In this document: piece by piece, positions 8,290 through 17,146 of the stretch
Position numbering within the stretch: the first letter of the stretch is position 1
Layout: the number at the start of each line of letters is the position of its first letter
Assembly: GCA_046706145.1 (NCBI GenBank)
Contig: JBJKPP010000122.1
Location: 1 to 35,526 of the forward strand
Source: JBJKPP01 sp046706145
GTDB lineage: Bacteria > Bacteroidota > Ignavibacteria > Ignavibacteriales > Ignavibacteriaceae
Length of the DNA: 35,526 nt
Reading direction: 5' to 3'
Made by a program: the position numbers and the translations under genes
The notes under the pieces: generated by a model
What the model was told of the DNA's origin: nothing
The model's input: the letters and a program-made list of their open reading frames with translations, nothing else
Databases searched by the model: none

Positions 8290-10590
8290 TTAATTGAAAA
8301 GATCAAGTTGGGGTGATTGATCAATAATCGAATCGAATGATTTTCCCAAAAGAATGAGCACGGAGTCAGCTATGGGCCTTAACTGCTTTTCAATGTAGTG
8401 CTCGTAGTCCAAATCATGTGGTGATAATTCCACCGGAATTGGGCCTTGCTTAGTAACGAAGTACTCCACGATTCCTTTTTCTTTATTAATCATTTTTGCT
8501 GCTCTAACCTGCGGCGGAAGGTTTACGTAATCCTCGGGATTTTTTCTAAGTCTTTTCTTATAAGTTAGTTTATCATCAAATTCTCCATCATACAATTTTT
8601 TTGTAAATTCTTTAATCCAATCATCAACATCAACCCCATAGAAAATTCTTTTATAAAGTTCAGTTTGAAAATCTTTAGCCAACCTCGTCCAATCTGATCT
8701 CACAAATTCCATCCCAACGAATTCTATTTTTTCCTCACTATTATCCATCACCAAACCCGCATATCTTTTTTTGGCTCCCACTTCACTACCACGTACCGGA
8801 GTAAGAATAAACTTCCTATAATACTTTTCAAATTCCAGATTTAGATATGACTCTAATCCAAATTCTTCCTTAATTCTTTTCTTCCAATAATCATTGAGAA
8901 CTTCGGATAGTTTCACCCCATTATCAACGGGAGCTACCTGATCATTCTGATTTGTCAAAACAAAGAGCGAATCCGTATCGCCATAAATTACCTGATAACC
9001 ATCATCTCCTAACTTTTTCTTGCTTTGCAGCAGAAGCCATTGACCTGTGCTGGTAATTGCAGTCGGCAAAATGGGATGATAAAAACGACAGTTGTAGGCC
9101 CCCATTACTCCATAAAAACTATTCATTAGAATTTTTATCGCCTGCGATAGATATTTGTCACCTTTACTGATTGCTTCATTCCTTTGAGACAGCAAATGTG
9201 TTATAAATTCAGGGAGATGATGTTTTGTCCTGGAAAATTCATAACCCCCCGGCGTTTTAACAGGATCAATATCAGAGAGAAGCCTGGAAAGTGGATCAAT
9301 CTTAAATGTTTGAATTATGGATGGATACAAACTCTTGAAATCCAGGAGAATAACGTTATCATAAATTCCTGGGATAGGATCAATAACATAGCCGCCTGCC
9401 GCAGCCGAACCTCCTTCAATATCTCTTATATTTGGTGCAACATAACCGCTTTCATGAAGCTTTGGCAGATAAAAATGGTCAAATGCTTTTGTCATCATAC
9501 CAAGTTCACTAAGAAACATTCCTGAAATCTGAGCTCTTTTGACCGATTGCTCTATAACACCTGTTTTATCAAATATCTGCGAGACCAATTCTGCATCAAG
9601 TAAATTGTATTCTGCCAGCTTCTGCTTGTCGTTCTGAAAAAGTTCTTCAATTTCTTCCATCTTCGATGTAAAACTGATGAGTTTGCCTTTTCCCAGGACT
9701 TCCTGTGCAACTGTATCTAGTTTGTAATCTTCATAAGAATGGAAAGAACTTCTTAGGATTACAGGACCGTCAAAAACTACTCTACCGGGTATATCAGCAA
9801 AGTATCCCCCACTTTTTCTCAGGTCTATTAAAGCTTCATTATCCCCTCTTGCAATTTTGAATTCAACCCCAAGTTTCTCACATTTTCTTTTCAGAAAAAG
9901 AAAATCGAAACCTATTACATTCCAACCGATTATTAGGTCCGGATCAACTTTATTAAACCAATCAATAAAACGTATTAGTAGTTCATGTTCAGAAGTAAAG
10001 AATTCAATTATTTCATTTTTAACTTTTTCCTTCTCCCCGACTATAAAAACTTTTTTGAATTCGTTTGTGTCAGACTTAAAGTGAGCAGCAATTGAAAACA
10101 GCCGATTACCTTCCCCAGTTTCAATATCAATTGAAATAATCCTAAGGCGTGGTTCAACATTACACGGTGTTATTTCGGGGTTTAGAAATCTCACTAAATT
10201 ATTTTTTATCACAGATTTCCCTTCAACCAATATCTGCACATTAATATTTCTTTCCATCAGAAATCTTTTAACCGGATCTACATCCGATTCATAGGTCATA
10301 TATTCTTTTGCTCTAATCTGCTGGTCTGTTCTTTTCAGCTCAAATTGCTTACTAAAATAAATTGCATCGACAGGTTTATTATTGAAGTTTTTTAGAGATG
10401 TTTTTTTTCTATAGACGCGATTCTGAAGAAAATCAGTTCTTGTTTCATTTTCAACAAAGAAAACCGGCTTGAAGTTGTTTATAACTATTTCAACCGAACC
10501 TGATTCTTCGGAAACACCGTAAAGATATATTGTGTTCTTTTTTAGGTCTTTCCAGTTGCCCGTTAATAAAAATACCTTTGCCCTATCCAT
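8290..10590 (-). CDS. polB: Family B DNA polymerase (DNA polymerase II type)
   Basis: Template-directed DNA synthesis with 3'-5' proofreading, usually linked in bacteria to repair and restart of stalled forks. The 766-aa length is close to the roughly 780 aa of E. coli Pol II. All landmarks are intact: Exo I SIDIETGEG (Asp155, Glu157), Exo II GWNVIGFDF (222-230), Exo III YNLLDAELV (Asp332), polymerase motif A DFKSLYPSI (417-425), motif B KILMNSFYGVMG (487-498), motif C YGDTDS (536-541), and KKRYAGL further on. The enzyme is therefore predicted active in both modes. The gene stands alone, convergent with the small membrane protein and divergent from the signalling operon across a 765-bp gap. 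Confidence 0.95.
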   Translation of the reverse strand: MDRAKVFLLTGNWKDLKKNTIYLYGVSEESGSVEIVINNFKPVFFVENETRTDFLQNRVYRKKTSLKNFNNKPVDAIYFSKQFELKRTDQQIRAKEYMTYESDVDPVKRFLMERNINVQILVEGKSVIKNNLVRFLNPEITPCNVEPRLRIISIDIETGEGNRLFSIAAHFKSDTNEFKKVFIVGEKEKVKNEIIEFFTSEHELLIRFIDWFNKVDPDLIIGWNVIGFDFLFLKRKCEKLGVEFKIARGDNEALIDLRKSGGYFADIPGRVVFDGPVILRSSFHSYEDYKLDTVAQEVLGKGKLISFTSKMEEIEELFQNDKQKLAEYNLLDAELVSQIFDKTGVIEQSVKRAQISGMFLSELGMMTKAFDHFYLPKLHESGYVAPNIRDIEGGSAAAGGYVIDPIPGIYDNVILLDFKSLYPSIIQTFKIDPLSRLLSDIDPVKTPGGYEFSRTKHHLPEFITHLLSQRNEAISKGDKYLSQAIKILMNSFYGVMGAYNCRFYHPILPTAITSTGQWLLLQSKKKLGDDGYQVIYGDTDSLFVLTNQNDQVAPVDNGVKLSEVLNDYWKKRIKEEFGLESYLNLEFEKYYRKFILTPVRGSEVGAKKRYAGLVMDNSEEKIEFVGMEFVRSDWTRLAKDFQTELYKRIFYGVDVDDWIKEFTKKLYDGEFDDKLTYKKRLRKNPEDYVNLPPQVRAAKMINKEKGIVEYFVTKQGPIPVELSPHDLDYEHYIEKQLRPIADSVLILLGKSFDSIIDQSPQLDLFN

Positions 10591-11355
10591 ATAATTTTTC
10601 GCTTTTTCAATTCAATCTTGTGGACAGAATCACGAAAACAGAGTATATCGCTCTTTATTTTTTATCTGGCATTCTACCACCAAGCACAACAAAATTAAAA
10701 GTTTAATAGGTAGCTAAAATGCTTGTCAATAAAACGCCAATTTGCCCTTCTAACGCAAAATTGATAAACAATAAACAGAATAGAAGGAATAAAAGCAAAT
10801 ACGATGAAGTCCATTATGATATGAAGTTTATATAGTCATTTTTTCAATAAATTTGCAATTTTGGGCTCATTTCTACTAAAAATTTTTTCTGCGGAATTCA
10901 TTTTGTATTAGCTTCAGTTTGGTAATTTGTCTCTGTTACCACGGTAAAACTCTTATATTTTTAAGGTAACTATTGAACTGTTTCTCCTGCTTAATCTATT
11001 TACTATAGAGAAATTCCAAACAGTTTTAATAATATATATTGAGTTATGAATAAAATTAATTTTTTTTAGATATTTTTTTACAAATATGTTTTTGTTAAAG
11101 GTACTTCTCATTATTTAGATCAAAGCTAGTTAAATAAACATATTTTTTGTCATCTCAGTTCATAAAATTTGTTTGGATAAATAAAAACTTTTAGTTAAAA
11201 TAATTATTGGACATAAAATCTTATTGGCAAACGTAATTTCATTGAATTTTTTTGAACGAAGTAGGTTATCTTAGTACGCTCCCTTTAGTAAGAACTTTCT
11301 GAATATTTAGTATATAAGAATAATTAATATCTGCACAACTTCTAAAACTTAATTA
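10591..11355. other. Long AT-rich intergenic region between polB and the GAF kinase
   Basis: No convincing gene, tRNA or known riboswitch is seen in these 765 bases. Items noted: a 39-codon frame on the minus strand (10814-10695) that would encode one hydrophobic helix but has no ribosome binding site; a cluster of GGTAA/TTACC half-sites at 10921-10970; an inverted repeat AACTGTTT/AAACAGTT (10976-10983 with 11018-11025) enclosing a small CTAT/ATAG stem; and a 10-bp inverted repeat AAATATGTTT/AAACATATTT (11082-11091 with 11136-11145). The region must hold the promoters of both flanking units and is long enough for a small RNA or a structured leader. Confidence 0.5.
10921..10970. promoter_or_regulatory. 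Candidate operator: cluster of GGTAA/TTACC half-sites
   Basis: Within 50 bp there is a GGTAA (10921-10925), a palindrome TTACC-AC-GGTAA (10936-10947) and a further GGTAA (10965-10969). The spacing between the last two GGTAA copies is 22 bp, about two helical turns. This is the look of a dimeric repressor or activator site with flanking half-sites. It lies about 330 bp before polB and 390 bp before the GAF kinase; which gene it serves cannot be said. Confidence 0.35.
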
Positions 11356-14300
11356 ATGATTAATTTCATTTCGCTATTTTCTATTCCATTAGCCATATCA
11401 CTTACCTCGCCAACTTCATGGCTTCTGGTGCTTTTGTTTATTGTTGCCCTGTTTGTTGGCTTTAGACTTAAACCACGCCGAGTAAAAACACAAGAAAGCA
11501 CCGAGATTAAAAACCTCAATGAACGTTTGAATGCGGCTCAGAGTGAACTTCATGCAAGGATGGAAGAACTAGCTGTAATAAATAAAGTGCAGGAAGGCTT
11601 AGCCAGACGTTTGGATTTCCAGGCGATAATAGATCTTGTTGGAGACAAAATTCGCGATGTGTTTCAGTCACAAGTTGTTTCCATCTCAATGTACCATGCA
11701 GAAACAGATATGATACATCATCGGTATGTATTTGAAATGGGAAAAAGATTTTATTTTGACAAACCCCAAGAGATAGACTCTGATAGAAAAGAAATTATTC
11801 TAACAAAGAAACCAATGGTATTCAATACTAAGGAAGAAATAATAGAACATAGCGGCGGCGGGGTTATAGCAGGGGAATTACCTGAATCCTTCATGGGAGT
11901 TCCAATAATATTGAATGAACAGGGTCTAGGTGTAATTACTATTCAGGATTTGAATAGAACGAACCTATATAATGAGAAAGATGTTCAGCTGCTTATGACG
12001 TTAGCATCGAACATGGGAGTTGCTCTAGAAAATGCAAAATTATTTGAAGAGACCAACCGTCTTCTTAACGAAACACAACAACGAAATGCAGAACTTGCAA
12101 TAATAAATAGTGTTGGCGAGGCTATGTCGAAACAGCTTGACATTTCGACAGTGACTCGCATAGTTGGAGATAAGGTAAGAGATATATTTTCAGCAGAAGC
12201 CACAGAGATACTTCTACTGGAAAATGAAATAAACATGATTAATGTGCCTTACTCCTATTACAAAGGTTATCAAACTGTCAAACCTTTCCCATTAGGTGAA
12301 GGCATGACCTCGGAAGTTATACTATCCGGCAAACCACTGGTCGTTGGATCCTTAGCTGAGCAGAATAAACATGGAGCTCTTAATGACGAATCAGTTGGAG
12401 AAGCTGATTTAACTGAATCTTATATGGCCGTACCTATAATTGTTGGCAAGAAAACATTAGGCGTTGTCAGTGTTCAAAGTTATAAGCAAAATGCGTTTGA
12501 CGATAAAAGCGTACTCCTTTTATCCACCCTGTCTGCAAATATGGGTGTTGCGTTGGAAAATGCTAGGCTTTTTGAGGAAACAAGAAAATTACTTGATGAA
12601 ACCACACAGCGAAATGCCGAGCTGGGAGTAATTAATAGCGTCCAAGAAGGCTTGGTTGCAAAAATGGAGATGGGCTCTATTTACGAATTGGTTGGAGATA
12701 AAATACGAAATATTTTTGATGCTCAGGTTGTCATGATTGCAAGTTTTGACCATGATCAAGAAATTGAAAATATTAATTTCCTTCTAGAGAAAGGGGTAAG
12801 ATATTATCCCAATTCAAGACCAATGGACAAGCTGAGAAAATATCTAGTTGAAAACCGCCAATCAATCTTAATAAATGAAAATTCTGAAAAAGGAATAATA
12901 AAATATGGTCTAAATGCGTTACCTGGGACAGAATTCCCAAAATCATTGTTATTTGTACCTTTGATAATAAATGGTAGAGTAAATAGTTACATAACCTTAC
13001 AGAACGTAGATAAAGAAAATGCCTTTAGCGAGTCAGACGTTAGACTTCTCACAACACTAGCAAATAGTATGAGTGTAGCTTTAGAGAATGCCCGCCTATT
13101 TGACGAAACGAATCGTTTACTTAATGAGACTAAACAAAGAAATGCTGAACTTGGAGTTATAAACAGTGTACAAGAAGGATTAGTTGCACAAATGAATATG
13201 CAATCTATCTATGATATGGTTGGAAAGAGAATAAAAGAATTGTTTGATGCACAGGTAGTGGTTATACGGACGTACAATTTTGATAATAAATTAGTCAATT
13301 TTAATTACGTGATTGAAAAGGGTGAAAGATTTCGTCCTGCTGCACAACCTTTTGATAATTTTACGAAACACCTGATTGATTTCCACAAACCTCTATTAAT
13401 CAATCAAAATTTTGTTAATGAAATAACAAAATTCAATGAAAAAGCGGCCTTAGAGGGCGAGGTTCCGAAATCTGCAGTTTATGTTCCCATGATAGTAGGC
13501 GGTGCAGTAATTGGCAACGTCAGTTTACAAAATGTTGACCGTGAAAATGCTTTTACTGATTCGGATGTGAGGCTACTTACTACCTTAACTAACAGTATGA
13601 GTGTAGCATTAGAAAATGCAAGACTATTTGATGAAACAAACCGGCTTCTTGATGAAAGCCAACAGAGGAATACCGAGCTTTCCATTTTGAATGCCATTCA
13701 GCAGGGTCTAGTTATGGAGATGGACTTCGATGGTATAATTAACCTGGTGGGAGACAAATTAAGAGAAGCATTAAATTTTCAGGACCTAGGAATAAGAATT
13801 TATGACAAGGAGAAAAACCTAATCAACTATCCTTACGAATATGAACATGGGGAAAAGCTTTCACTTGAACCTCGCGCACCTTATGGTGTTACGGAATATG
13901 TTTTGAAAACAAAACAGACATGCCTTTTACGAAGAAATACGGTAGAGGAACGAAATAAATTTGGGTTCACCGGCCCAACTCATATAGAAGGAACTGATAT
14001 GAGCAAGTCCTTAGTTGCTGTTCCAATTACTCTTGGTGAAGACGTGCGTGGTCTTTTTCTTATCGAAAATTACGAAAATGAAGACGCCTTCAGTGAATCT
14101 GATATAAGACTTCTAACTACTCTTGCTAACAGCATGAGTGTAGCGCTTGAGAATGCCAGATTATTTAACGAGACTAACCATCTTTTAGAAGAAACAAGAC
14201 AGCGTGCCGCCGAACTTAGTACAGTAAACAGCATTAGCAAAGCTTTAGCTGCTCATTTAGAATTAGATAAGTTGATAAATCTAGTAGGCGAAAGAATGCG

Positions 14301-15540
14301 TGAGCTGTTCAAAGCAAACATGGCATATGTTGCATTATGTGATAAGAAAAATAACATGATTAATTTCCCCTATGGCTATGGTGATGATTTTCCTCCTATG
14401 CCTTTGGGTGAAGGATTAACATCTCAAATAATCATAAAGGGTGAGCCTTTATTAATTAATCGCGAAATAGATGCCATGACAGCTCAGATGGGAATAAAGA
14501 GAAAAGGCCTGCCTTCCACTTCTTACTTAGGAGTGCCAATTCCTCTTGGCAATGAAATTATAGGAGCTATTAGTGTACAGAGCACTGAACAGGAGAATAG
14601 ATTTAGCGAAGATGACATGAGACTTCTCAACACTATTGCTGCAAACGTAGGAATTGCAATAAATAATGCAGAAGCATACCGTCAGTTAAATATTACTGTT
14701 GAACAGTTGAATGAAACACTTAAGGATCTAAAATCTACTCAACAACAGCTTATAACACAAGAGAAGCTGGCCTCACTTGGACAACTGACTGCAGGAATAG
14801 CTCATGAAATAAAAAACCCTTTAAACTTTGTGAATAATTTTGCAGAGATTTCAATGGAACTGGTAACAGAGTTGGAAGAAAATATAGCAAATGTGAAAGA
14901 TAAAATTCCAGCAGAGAAAGTAGATGCTATTTTAGAGATTCTGAAAGACCTTGAAGAAAACGCTAAAAGAATAAATCAACATGGGAAACGTGCTGATAGT
15001 ATCGTTAGGAGCATGCTTCAACATTCAAGAGGCAAGGCTGGCGATCGACTTATCTCTGATATCAATGCGATGCTGGAAGAAGATTTAAACCTGGCATATC
15101 ATGGAATGCGTGCTAGAGACACTTCATTTAATATAACAATCGAGAGAGATTTTAATAAAGACTTACAAAAAATTTCGGTTGTCCCACAGGATATTAGTAG
15201 GGTTTTCCTAAATATTATCAATAATGGATTTTATGAGGCTAACAAAAAGAAGAAGAAATTGAACGGAGAATTCTCTCCTACTCTAAAAGTAACTACTATA
15301 GATTTAAAAGATAGAATTGAAGTACGCATAAGAGATAACGGGAATGGAATTCCATTAGAAGTTAGAGACAAACTTTTTAACCCATTCTTCACCACTAAAC
15401 CAAGCGGTGAAGGAACCGGACTCGGATTATCCTTAAGCCATGACATAGTGGTTAAACAGCATCAAGGAGAAATTAGGTTTGAAACTGAGCCGGGGCAATA
15501 CACAGAATTTATTATATGTTTACCAAGAAATATCAAATAG
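11356..15540 (+). CDS. Membrane-anchored sensor histidine kinase with six tandem GAF domains
   Basis: The 1394-aa kinase begins with a membrane segment (about 10-37), followed by a charged coiled coil (48-78) and six GAF domains at roughly 84-228, 258-406, 434-580, 613-758, 787-936 and 968-1108. Successive GAFs are joined by near-identical helical linkers containing a VALENARLF-type segment, then (R/H)LLxE, then AELxxxNS. The kinase core follows: H-box GIAHEIKNPLNF (His1150), N-box FLNIINNGF (Asn1290), G1 DNGNGIP (1327-1333) and G2 GEGTGLGLS (1351-1359), all intact. GAF domains bind small molecules, nucleotides or cofactors; ligands here are unknown. There is no periplasmic sensor loop, so the signal is cytoplasmic. 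It is followed by two receiver genes within 40 bp, its likely phosphotransfer targets. The start ATG has no clear Shine-Dalgarno. Confidence 0.93.
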   Translation: MINFISLFSIPLAISLTSPTSWLLVLLFIVALFVGFRLKPRRVKTQESTEIKNLNERLNAAQSELHARMEELAVINKVQEGLARRLDFQAIIDLVGDKIRDVFQSQVVSISMYHAETDMIHHRYVFEMGKRFYFDKPQEIDSDRKEIILTKKPMVFNTKEEIIEHSGGGVIAGELPESFMGVPIILNEQGLGVITIQDLNRTNLYNEKDVQLLMTLASNMGVALENAKLFEETNRLLNETQQRNAELAIINSVGEAMSKQLDISTVTRIVGDKVRDIFSAEATEILLLENEINMINVPYSYYKGYQTVKPFPLGEGMTSEVILSGKPLVVGSLAEQNKHGALNDESVGEADLTESYMAVPIIVGKKTLGVVSVQSYKQNAFDDKSVLLLSTLSANMGVALENARLFEETRKLLDETTQRNAELGVINSVQEGLVAKMEMGSIYELVGDKIRNIFDAQVVMIASFDHDQEIENINFLLEKGVRYYPNSRPMDKLRKYLVENRQSILINENSEKGIIKYGLNALPGTEFPKSLLFVPLIINGRVNSYITLQNVDKENAFSESDVRLLTTLANSMSVALENARLFDETNRLLNETKQRNAELGVINSVQEGLVAQMNMQSIYDMVGKRIKELFDAQVVVIRTYNFDNKLVNFNYVIEKGERFRPAAQPFDNFTKHLIDFHKPLLINQNFVNEITKFNEKAALEGEVPKSAVYVPMIVGGAVIGNVSLQNVDRENAFTDSDVRLLTTLTNSMSVALENARLFDETNRLLDESQQRNTELSILNAIQQGLVMEMDFDGIINLVGDKLREALNFQDLGIRIYDKEKNLINYPYEYEHGEKLSLEPRAPYGVTEYVLKTKQTCLLRRNTVEERNKFGFTGPTHIEGTDMSKSLVAVPITLGEDVRGLFLIENYENEDAFSESDIRLLTTLANSMSVALENARLFNETNHLLEETRQRAAELSTVNSISKALAAHLELDKLINLVGERMRELFKANMAYVALCDKKNNMINFPYGYGDDFPPMPLGEGLTSQIIIKGEPLLINREIDAMTAQMGIKRKGLPSTSYLGVPIPLGNEIIGAISVQSTEQENRFSEDDMRLLNTIAANVGIAINNAEAYRQLNITVEQLNETLKDLKSTQQQLITQEKLASLGQLTAGIAHEIKNPLNFVNNFAEISMELVTELEENIANVKDKIPAEKVDAILEILKDLEENAKRINQHGKRADSIVRSMLQHSRGKAGDRLISDINAMLEEDLNLAYHGMRARDTSFNITIERDFNKDLQKISVVPQDISRVFLNIINNGFYEANKKKKKLNGEFSPTLKVTTIDLKDRIEVRIRDNGNGIPLEVRDKLFNPFFTTKPSGEGTGLGLSLSHDIVVKQHQGEIRFETEPGQYTEFIICLPRNIK

Positions 15541-15579
15541 TAACAAATTAAATTTCAAACAATAAACCACGAGACATCA

Positions 15580-15966
15580 GTGAGATTAATGGTTGTAGAT
15601 GACGAGGAGGATGTGCAATTCCTCTTCCAGCAGAAATTTCGTAAAGAGATTAAGTCAGGAGAGATACAAATGCATTTCGCATTTGATGGTAAATCGGCTT
15701 TATCTTACATAGAAGCGTTGGAAAATCCGGAAGGATATTTAATTTTAAGCGACATCAATATGCCGATAATGAATGGAATTGAGCTTTTGAAGGAGTTGAA
15801 ATCGCGATACCCTAAACTAAAAGTAGTAATGATAACTGCGTATGGAGACGAACAGAATTTTAATCTAGCAAAAAAACACGGTGCGGACGAATATTTCACA
15901 AAACCCATTGAGTTCGATGCGTTGAAAAATAAAATAAACAGTCTAATTTTAGAAAAGGAAAAATAA
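15580..15966 (+). CDS. Stand-alone response regulator receiver (CheY-like)
   Basis: The 128-aa protein is a single receiver domain with no output domain. Acidic pocket Asp7-Asp8-Glu9, phosphoacceptor Asp58 in LILSDINMPIMNG, Thr87 in MITAYG and Lys109 in YFTKP are all present. The GTG at 15580 is needed as start: an alternative ATG three codons later would cut into the first beta strand (RLMVVDDE). It lies 39 nt after the GAF kinase stop and one base before the receiver-phosphatase gene. It could be a phosphate sink, a relay intermediate, or a regulator acting by protein contact. Confidence 0.92.
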   Translation: MRLMVVDDEEDVQFLFQQKFRKEIKSGEIQMHFAFDGKSALSYIEALENPEGYLILSDINMPIMNGIELLKELKSRYPKLKVVMITAYGDEQNFNLAKKHGADEYFTKPIEFDALKNKINSLILEKEK

Positions 15967-15967
15967 A

Positions 15968-17134
15968 ATGTCTGTAAGAATCCTCGTGGCAGATGATGAG
16001 CCTGATCTAGAACATCTTATCCGCCAAAAATTCAGAAAGAAAATTAAAGATAACGAATACGAATTTGTATTTGCTCAAAATGGCGCCGAGGCTTTGGAGG
16101 TTTTAGGAACTAATGATTCTATAAATTTAATTCTTACAGATATTAATATGCCTGTAATGGATGGATTGACTCTTCTTACTAAAATTAAAGACTTAGACAA
16201 CAGATTAATGAGATCAGTAATTGTATCTGCCTACGGTGATATGGACAATATTAGAACTGCAATGAACAGAGGAGCTTACGATTTTGTTACTAAACCAATA
16301 GATTTAAATGATCTTGAAATTACTATTGAAAAATCTTTGAAGGAAATTGCTTTATATAAAGAAGCTATGCTTTCACACGACAAACTAGTAGCCATTCAGC
16401 AGGAACTGGACATAGCAACAGCAATTCAAACATCAATTTTGCCTAAAGTTTTTCCACCTTTTCCTGAAAGGAAGGATTTTGAAATCTATGCAGAAATGAT
16501 AACAGCAAAAGAGGTTGGAGGCGATTTATATGATTTTTTCTTAATCGATAAAAACAGGCTTGGAATACTAATAGGGGATGTTTCCGGGAAAGGTATTGCG
16601 GCTGCATTATTAATGGCGGTTTGTAAGACTCTTCTAAAAGCAACTGCATTAAAAGGCATTCCAACTGATAGAATATTAACTGAGGTTAACAATGTTATAG
16701 CAGAAGATAGTCCTTCCAATATGTTTGTGACTGCGTTTTATGGTGTTTTAGACACAAGAAACGGCGCTTTTGAATATACAAATGCAGGACATAATAATCC
16801 ATACTTTATTCCCTCACAAGGAGAGCCTACTCCATTAAAAGACATTGGAGGATTAATTTTAGGTGCAATGAAAGACGCTGAATATGAATCCAATATTATA
16901 ATGCTTAAACCCGGAGATACGCTTCTTTTCTATACAGACGGTGTAACCGAAGCAATGGATGCAAAAGAAGAAGAATTTGGTGAGGAGAGATTATTAAAAA
17001 CTATAAATTCAAAAAACGGTCTCAGTGTAAACCAACTTACATATCATCTAATCAACGAAGTTCAGAGTTTCTCTGGAGGATTACCTCAAGCAGATGACAT
17101 AACATGCCTTGCCGTAAAGTATTTGAAAAAATAA
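15968..17134 (+). CDS. Receiver-PP2C (RsbU/SpoIIE-type) serine phosphatase
   Basis: The 388-aa protein has an N-terminal receiver (pocket Asp9-Asp10-Glu11, phosphoacceptor Asp58 in LILTDINMPVMDG, Lys109 in FVTKP), a helical linker with the LDIATAIQTSILP segment (about 147-159) typical of this architecture, and a C-terminal PPM phosphatase domain. Metal-site motifs EVGGDLYDF (Asp186), GDVSGKG (203-209), TNAGHNNP and the closing QADDITCLAVKY are intact. Phosphorylation by the upstream kinase would be expected to switch the phosphatase on, dephosphorylating a STAS-domain anti-sigma antagonist as in RsbU systems. No such partner (STAS protein, HATPase anti-sigma or sigma factor) is encoded in this window. 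It starts one base after the previous stop and ends 12 bp from convergent glmS. Confidence 0.93.
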   Translation: MSVRILVADDEPDLEHLIRQKFRKKIKDNEYEFVFAQNGAEALEVLGTNDSINLILTDINMPVMDGLTLLTKIKDLDNRLMRSVIVSAYGDMDNIRTAMNRGAYDFVTKPIDLNDLEITIEKSLKEIALYKEAMLSHDKLVAIQQELDIATAIQTSILPKVFPPFPERKDFEIYAEMITAKEVGGDLYDFFLIDKNRLGILIGDVSGKGIAAALLMAVCKTLLKATALKGIPTDRILTEVNNVIAEDSPSNMFVTAFYGVLDTRNGAFEYTNAGHNNPYFIPSQGEPTPLKDIGGLILGAMKDAEYESNIIMLKPGDTLLFYTDGVTEAMDAKEEEFGEERLLKTINSKNGLSVNQLTYHLINEVQSFSGGLPQADDITCLAVKYLKK

Positions 17135-17146
17135 AGTCTCGTTTAG

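Noticed and set aside
10695..10814. 39-codon minus-strand frame with one hydrophobic helix in the polB-kinase gap
   Set aside because: No ribosome binding site and short length in AT-rich DNA; it also contains an inverted repeat. Kept only as a remark in the intergenic entry.
13051..14253. Repeated DNA considered as a mobile or CRISPR-like repeat
   Set aside because: The repeats encode the conserved helical linkers between GAF domains, are in frame and spaced by about 530 bp, and have diverged at synonymous sites. They are domain duplications.
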